Origin: Parapristionchus giblindavisi | Lineage: Eukaryota > Nematoda > Chromadorea > Rhabditida > Diplogasteridae | Direction of reading: 5' to 3' | Assembly (NCBI GenBank): GCA_943737045.1 | Contig: CALSFV010000015.1 | Location: forward strand, 556,501-620,500 | DNA length: 64,000 nt | Program-made: the position numbers and the translations under genes | In this document: in pieces, positions 58,790-64,000 of the stretch | Layout of the letters: each line of letters begins with the position of its first letter | Position numbering within the stretch: position 1 is the stretch's first letter | The notes under the pieces: generated by a model | What the model was told of the DNA's origin: nothing | Seen by the model: the letters and a program-made list of their open reading frames with translations, nothing else | Database searches by the model: none

Positions 58790-59860
58790 TACTAAACGCT
58801 CCTATAAATTCTTGAGTTCATTCATCGTTTTTCATTCTTGAAAATGTTCGACAATTTTCTGTAGAATCGGTTCATAGGTTCAATACGTGAAAATAATGAA
58901 ATCAAGCGATTTTGGGATGCTCTCTACGCATGAGGGAGCAGAAGTTTGATGTTGAATCGGATATAATGAAAAAACGGCAAAACAAAGGAGTCGTGAAGAC
59001 AATGAGCCCATATATGTACTACCTATGTTTTGGAAAAATACCATCGATGGATGTACATGGAGCATATTTATCATAGTTGGATAATGTCGTTTCAAAGAAC
59101 ACAAAAATAGAGAAATGGGACGAAATGGGACAAAATGATCAAGTTCTTACTATATTTTCACCTTTTTTTGGATTATTATGGTATGTCAAATGGTTTCATC
59201 ATGTGCGCATCTACCACTGATCCTATGGCATCATGTGGTACGGCATACTGTAACTAATGAATACTGTAGAAATGGTACACGGTAAGAATCAGATACTGTA
59301 GAAATGGAATACTGCTGTAGGTAATGGACATTGTAGTATAATAGTTATTGATTATTTTCTGGCAGTTATTGATAATGGTGTGGACAAGTAATGTATGACG
59401 TTTAACCATTATGTTTCATCACTATTGGCAGCATTTAAATATGAATTTACTTTATTAATCAATAATTCAATCAATAGAATTGAACAAATGAAAATAATGA
59501 CGAGGTAAATTAAAATGATTACAAATCAAATTTAAAAAATAAATGTTTATTTCAGATACATGATATGTTTATGTGGCGTTCAAAGAAAAGTCCCGAAAAG
59601 AAAAAAAATTAAACGAGAAAGGGATGAGAGGATGTGCAAAATGACGAGTTTTCTAGGGGTTTTCTTTTCTTTTCGAAACTTTTGAATAATGCGGAAGTTC
59701 TCCATTATCGATGATGATATGACTGACAAAAGAGAAAATGCAATATATATTATCCAGATGAAAGACACACCATGAAAGATCGAAACTAAACTTGATGAAA
59801 AAGTGGAAATAGTGGAATTTAATTAAGAAAAATTTGATTAAGGAATTTGAAATTCGTATT
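58790..59860. repeat. Segmentally duplicated 3' flank, copy next to paralogue D
   Basis: Collinear with 24240-25240, 37590-38400 and 42430-43240. It ends where the fold-back element at 59869 interrupts; the matching sequence resumes near 61315. Confidence 0.75.
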
Positions 59861-59868
59861 AATATAAC

Positions 59869-61311
59869 CAGTCTGGAACTGCCGTTGTGGAATTAGGACA
59901 TTTTGGAACCGGACGAATAGGAGCGATGACGAATTAGAACGGGACATATTAGAACTAGACATTCTGGAACTCTCCCGTTTTGGATCTACCCCATTTTAGA
60001 ACTCGGACATTTTGGAACCGGGACATTTTGGAACTCGGCCGTTTTGGAACCGGGACATTTTGGAACCGAGACCAAGGAATACAGTTTGGTGATGCATTGC
60101 TAAAAGTTACTTTGATCTTGCTTAAAGAAGGGGAACCAGGAGATTAGAATCGGGAGATCATGTGGATAGTAGTCGGCGCTTGTAACCGCTTCTCTGATTA
60201 CGGTATTCCGGGGCAACTAAAATTTTGTATTCAGGAAGATGAGATCTATAGTTCTGCCTGGCCAGTTTAGTCACGAAAAACTCGAGGATCCCCTTCTTTA
60301 ATTTCTTTTCAAAATGTAGCTGCATTTTCACTCCTAAATATACTTTCTTTCTGAGAAATGTTCAAGCCACTGCGAAGATTAGCCTATGTTGCCTATGTGG
60401 ACGCCTACATTCGATATTTCTCAAGTCTAGAAAGGTAATTTGGTTTGCTTGAACCCTATTATGGTGTTTGAAGTGGCTCTGTGTTCTACGGTATTGCTAC
60501 CATAAGTCCAGAGACTGTAAATATATACAGGGATTTCGCTTGAATCCCATTTCGTTGACTTTCGCATTGATTGAAGATGGAATGTTTCTCGCGAATGTTT
60601 ATGCAAACTTCTAGGAGAAGTGATATGCACAAATTTCAGTTTACTCTTCCAGACCAATTATTGCAGTGGTAAAACCGCTGATTTGATATTAGATTGTCGC
60701 GAGTTCGAAATCAATCCGAAATGTCAAATTTTCAAAACGCGTGAACTTATAGCAGTTATATGCATTGGTCATTCTGCAAATCAATGCGCTCTTTCAGACA
60801 AAAAGAAATATTGCACGGTATGTAGAATAAACTCTCCATAGTTTGTTCACGAAAATATTCGCGTAATCATTGTGGCGTTTTACGAAACATGCAATAAAAC
60901 TGTTGAGCTGAAAAAAATTTTAAAAAAAAACTGAAAATTCAGCAAACAATAAAAATATTTTAAAAAAGGTTTGAAAATTCTATTCGATAAAAAATGTCCT
61001 GGTTCCAAAATGGCCGAGTTCCAAAATGTCCCGGTTCCAAAACGGCCGGGCTCCAAAATGTTCCGGTTCCAAAACGGGCGAGTTCCAAAACGGCCGAGTT
61101 CCAAAATGTCTAGGTTCCAAAATGTCCAAGTTCCTAAACGGCCGAGTTCCCAAATGTCCCGGCTACAAAACGGCCGAGTTCCAAAATGGGGTAGTTCCAC
61201 AACGGGAGAGTTCCAGAATGTCTAGTTCTAATATGTCCCGTTCTAATTCGTCATCGTTCCTATTCGTCCGGTTCCAAAATATCCTAATTCCACAACGGCA
61301 GTTCCAGACTG
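59869..61311. mobile_element. Fold-back element with tandem-repeat arms (1.44 kb)
   Basis: Ends CAGTCTGGAACTGCCGTTGT and its reverse complement. Each arm (about 200 bp left, 300 bp right) is built of degenerate units of about 15-16 bp, TTTTGGAACCGGGACA / TTTTGGAACTCGGCCG. This is the arrangement of Foldback-type transposons. The right arm translates as FQNVPVPKRPGSKM-like repeats, a by-product. The interior (60066-61000) has no recognised transposase. It lies in the duplicated flank of paralogue D; paralogue C has no insertion here. Confidence 0.85.
60655..60720 (+). ncRNA. tRNA-like patch (possible tRNA pseudogene or SINE promoter)
   Basis: ATTGCAGTGGTAAAACCGC resembles a D arm/A box, and about 35 bp later GCGAGTTCGAAATC resembles a T arm/B box. 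No good acceptor stem is seen, so it is not called as a working tRNA. Confidence 0.35.
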
Positions 61312-61694
61312 TCATACTGCCAAAAAAGACACAAGTAGGGTTGTAGTGGAGAGTTTAGCTTATTTTTCAATTTTACAAATTTAAAAAAAAAGATGTATTG
61401 TAATCGAGTTTCTATAGGATACACAGGATATGCAAGAAGGTCATAGACCATATTGGCCATATTGGTATTGGCGGACCCATTCACAACCGATTAGGTTCAT
61501 GGAACGAAAAAAATGAGTAAAGTAAAATTTGAGTAAATTGAAGATTAATTTGATAAAAAAATAATCCAAATTATGGCGCAAAATTTTCTACTTTCATCAA
61601 ATCAAGATTCAATTTTTATTTTTTACAAATTTATTTTGAAAATTAGTTTTTAATTTTTCATGGTGTGTCATTACGTCAAGTTCTGCTATATTTG

Positions 61695-64000
61695 TTAATA
61701 TCCGCTCTCTGCAGGAGTATAATATCTGAAATAATAATTAAGTAAATAATATTAATAGATGTACTAGAATAAGTGCTTTTACATAAACATAAAAAAGGCA
61801 CAAAATTTCAAAAAAATGCGTTTTCATTTATGAAATTGATGTTTTCGATAGATTGTTAAAATTTTTAATTTTTTTCGAAAATTTTTCCAAATAATTTTTT
61901 CGCACAGCCCTGGCCGAAAATATACTCATGCCTCACAGTCCTGATGCTGCCCAAAAACAATGCAATTTCCTGAATCTACCTTAATTTTTTCTCCGATCTC
62001 GTCACACGGTGCACGGGGTAGCCGTAGCTGAAAGATCGGCTACAGTAGTTCAGTTAGGACTTATAGGTATAACTATTGCGAAGTTAACCAACCTCTGGGT
62101 GTTATCAGCATAGACGACTGGTATATTATTCTTATACAGTGCTTCGAGCAACTCATCCCGCGCTTTAGAAACCTGATGGAAGTACTCCAAATCTCTGAAA
62201 TTAATTATTATATTATTTTTGCAATAGGCCTTTTTGACAGCTATTGTATGCTAAAAACAATAGTACAATATTCTAAAGCTACCGTACACCGCTGAAAATT
62301 TTCTACCGTTGTTCAAATAAACCATTGCGAAGTGCACCAACCTCTTATCAGTATCCACTGCTTCGCACCGCTCATACTCCGCTTGATCAATCAGAGAAAT
62401 ATGCCTGAAATTAATAATTATATTATTTGCCCAACGGGCCTTTTTGACGACTACCGTATGCTGACGAACAACAGTACACACAGAAAATGAAGGGTTGATA
62501 TGAACACCTATAGGTGTTCCGAGTGAGTATGTAATCCCCCAATGTGTTCTAATTAACAGCTTTGGGGTGTAAATTGGAACACATGGGGTTTTCAAAAGAG
62601 CACATTTAAAAGCTGTATAGACTTTTACACATTTTTTTCTGAGTTTACAATAAGCTGAAACTACCTACTTGCCCAATATGGCCTTCAATCTCGCGTCAAT
62701 CTGCGGGAATAAGTGACCGTACTGTGCGTAGAAAGCGTCCACATTACTTGGACCGGGATTCTGCAAAAATATGAATGATGTCTTAAGAATTTCAATAGAA
62801 TTGTTTCAAACAATATAAAAGAAAAGGGTGTGCGAGATAAACTAGGGAGATATTATATAATATTTTATTATAAAAATAAATTAATATTTTAAACCACGAC
62901 TGTTCGGATAGAATGATAGAGATTCATGATCATTCATCACACAAATCGAAAGACATATCTGATATTGAATACCGCACACTATGCGCATCGAAAGTATAAT
63001 TTTCAAGTGACTATCCGATTTGCATACTTGACTCTCTCATTTACTCATTGTCCCTTACGCCTATTACCATATAATATAAAAATAGCCAACATGCTCGTGG
63101 CGGGAGTCAGTCATGACAACTCATGGGTCCCCTTCTTTAACTGTTTCTTCGAGATATCTTTGCAAAGTCGTTAATATCCACTGTTTCCAAAAATCAATCT
63201 AAACATATTCACATTTTATCCTCTTCCTCTTTTCCCTCTATTCTTCCTTTTCTCTCTATGTCTCTCATCTACGGCTACTATATTTGAGATCTAGTCTTCT
63301 TGTTGGGTCAATGTGGTTTTGAGTTAATAATTTTTTGATTGTTTTGTTTCCTTCGCCAGCTGCTTTCTTGTAGTTGTTGTTTGAATTTTCCTGAATCAAA
63401 AGTTAAAATACGAAGAAGAGCGCCCCTTGACTTCATGTTGACTATTCCACGGAACTCTGAAACAGCTCTTTTGGACGAGTGCAAACTTTCCTAAAGTTCA
63501 AACTTTTGAATTACGATACGACAAAATTCGCGTCAAAGTTCTAACAAAGATCTTGCAGCGCATATGAACCTGCAATTGGGCTATTTAACTTGATCGGATA
63601 TTCTGATGGCAACATATATTTTCATCATTATTTTTGTAGTGATTACACATCTCCAGACCCAGCCATGCTCAGAAAGAATATTATCTTATAAAAAAACTAA
63701 CAATTGCGTTTAGATATGAAAACACAATAATTCTGTGAACTTTTATGATAATTTTTGCAAATTCTCACTAATGTTTTACTTTTTTCGAGTACTTTCCGTG
63801 ATAATATTATTAATAAAGCGGGGGCATCGTTTCAAAATTCTGAGGGAATATCAACAACAGTCATGGTGGAATCTTATCAATTAATGAATTTTAGGCACAT
63901 GTTTGAGAAGATGAGACAGAAATATTATCTAGTATAACATTACTTACACCGATATATTCCTGATAACGGTCCATTGTCTTTAAAAGGTAGATATGGATGC
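61695..64000 (-). CDS. Paralogue D, unrecognised membrane-protein family (5' end beyond the window)
   Basis: Minus strand, exons 3 (partial) to 8: 64000-63948, 62760-62669, 62404-62342, 62194-62093, 62027-61980, 61725-61695. Same phases and sizes as B and C, except exon 7, which is 48 bp instead of 51. A small deletion removed the usual donor, and the frame is kept by a GTAGAT donor a few bases upstream. Exon 4 also uses GTAGGT where others have GTACGG. Recognisable blocks: HISLIDQAEYERCEAVDTDKR in exon 5, the ARDELLEALYKNN-type helix in exon 6, the final RYYTPAESGY. Exons 1 and 2 are outside the window. The reading frame is intact in what is visible. Confidence 0.72.

Noticed and set aside
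61026..61346. 106-codon frame with FQNGRAPKC-like repeats
   Set aside because: Translation of the degenerate arm repeat of the fold-back element; not conserved in frame.
1..64000. Bacterial or phage origin
   Set aside because: Conserved genes are split by many GT-AG introns, mitochondrial complex III and TRIP12 proteins are encoded, and ORFs are otherwise short.

Overview
This is eukaryotic nuclear DNA, most probably from a nematode. That rests on many short (about 45-200 bp) AT-rich GT-AG introns, a nematode-like bc1 core 2 protein, a dense mix of Tc1/mariner, hAT-like and TTAA-site elements, and AT-rich, CT-tract-rich spacers. The genus cannot be told. All gene models were spliced by eye from splice signals, phase continuity and family similarity.

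Layout. (1) 1-6.7 kb: no recognisable gene; a fold-back element, a 32-bp satellite and low-complexity CT/GA DNA. (2) 6.8-22.6 kb, plus strand: a TRIP12/UFD4-type HECT ubiquitin ligase. Thirty-eight exons join in frame to 2044 codons with armadillo-like, WWE and HECT regions. Intron 1 (5.6 kb) holds a dead fold-back Tc1-like transposon. (3) 24-46 kb and 58.8-64 kb, minus strand: four paralogues (A-D) of an unrecognised membrane protein of about 207-219 residues, each with eight exons of matching size and each followed by the same repeated 3' flank. (4) 27,958-36,997: a 9-kb LTR retroelement inside exon 1 of paralogue A. It has 821-bp LTRs with no difference seen on reading, a gag-like zinc-knuckle ORF and no pol. 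Its ORF is broken by a 242-bp palindromic element, which itself holds a nest of TTAA-flanked elements. (5) 51-56.1 kb, plus strand: a small membrane-protein ORF, then a complete 13-exon gene for bc1 complex core protein 2 (422 residues). (6) 57-61.3 kb: stacked repeats (a palindrome, an hAT-like fragment, a mariner-like remnant, a 1.4-kb fold-back element with a tRNA-like patch).

How it fits together. The two conserved genes are ordinary housekeeping genes (ubiquitin ligation, respiration) with no evident link. The unusual content is the tandem membrane-protein family and the mobile DNA in it. Because the paralogues serve as empty-site controls, several insertions can be defined to the base: the LTR element in exon 1 of A, a TTAA-flanked MITE in A, a TA-flanked MITE near B and an hAT-like element in B. 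The most unusual signal is a row of twelve short hairpins in each LTR, with one constant core (TTGCGA) and changing but self-complementary stems.
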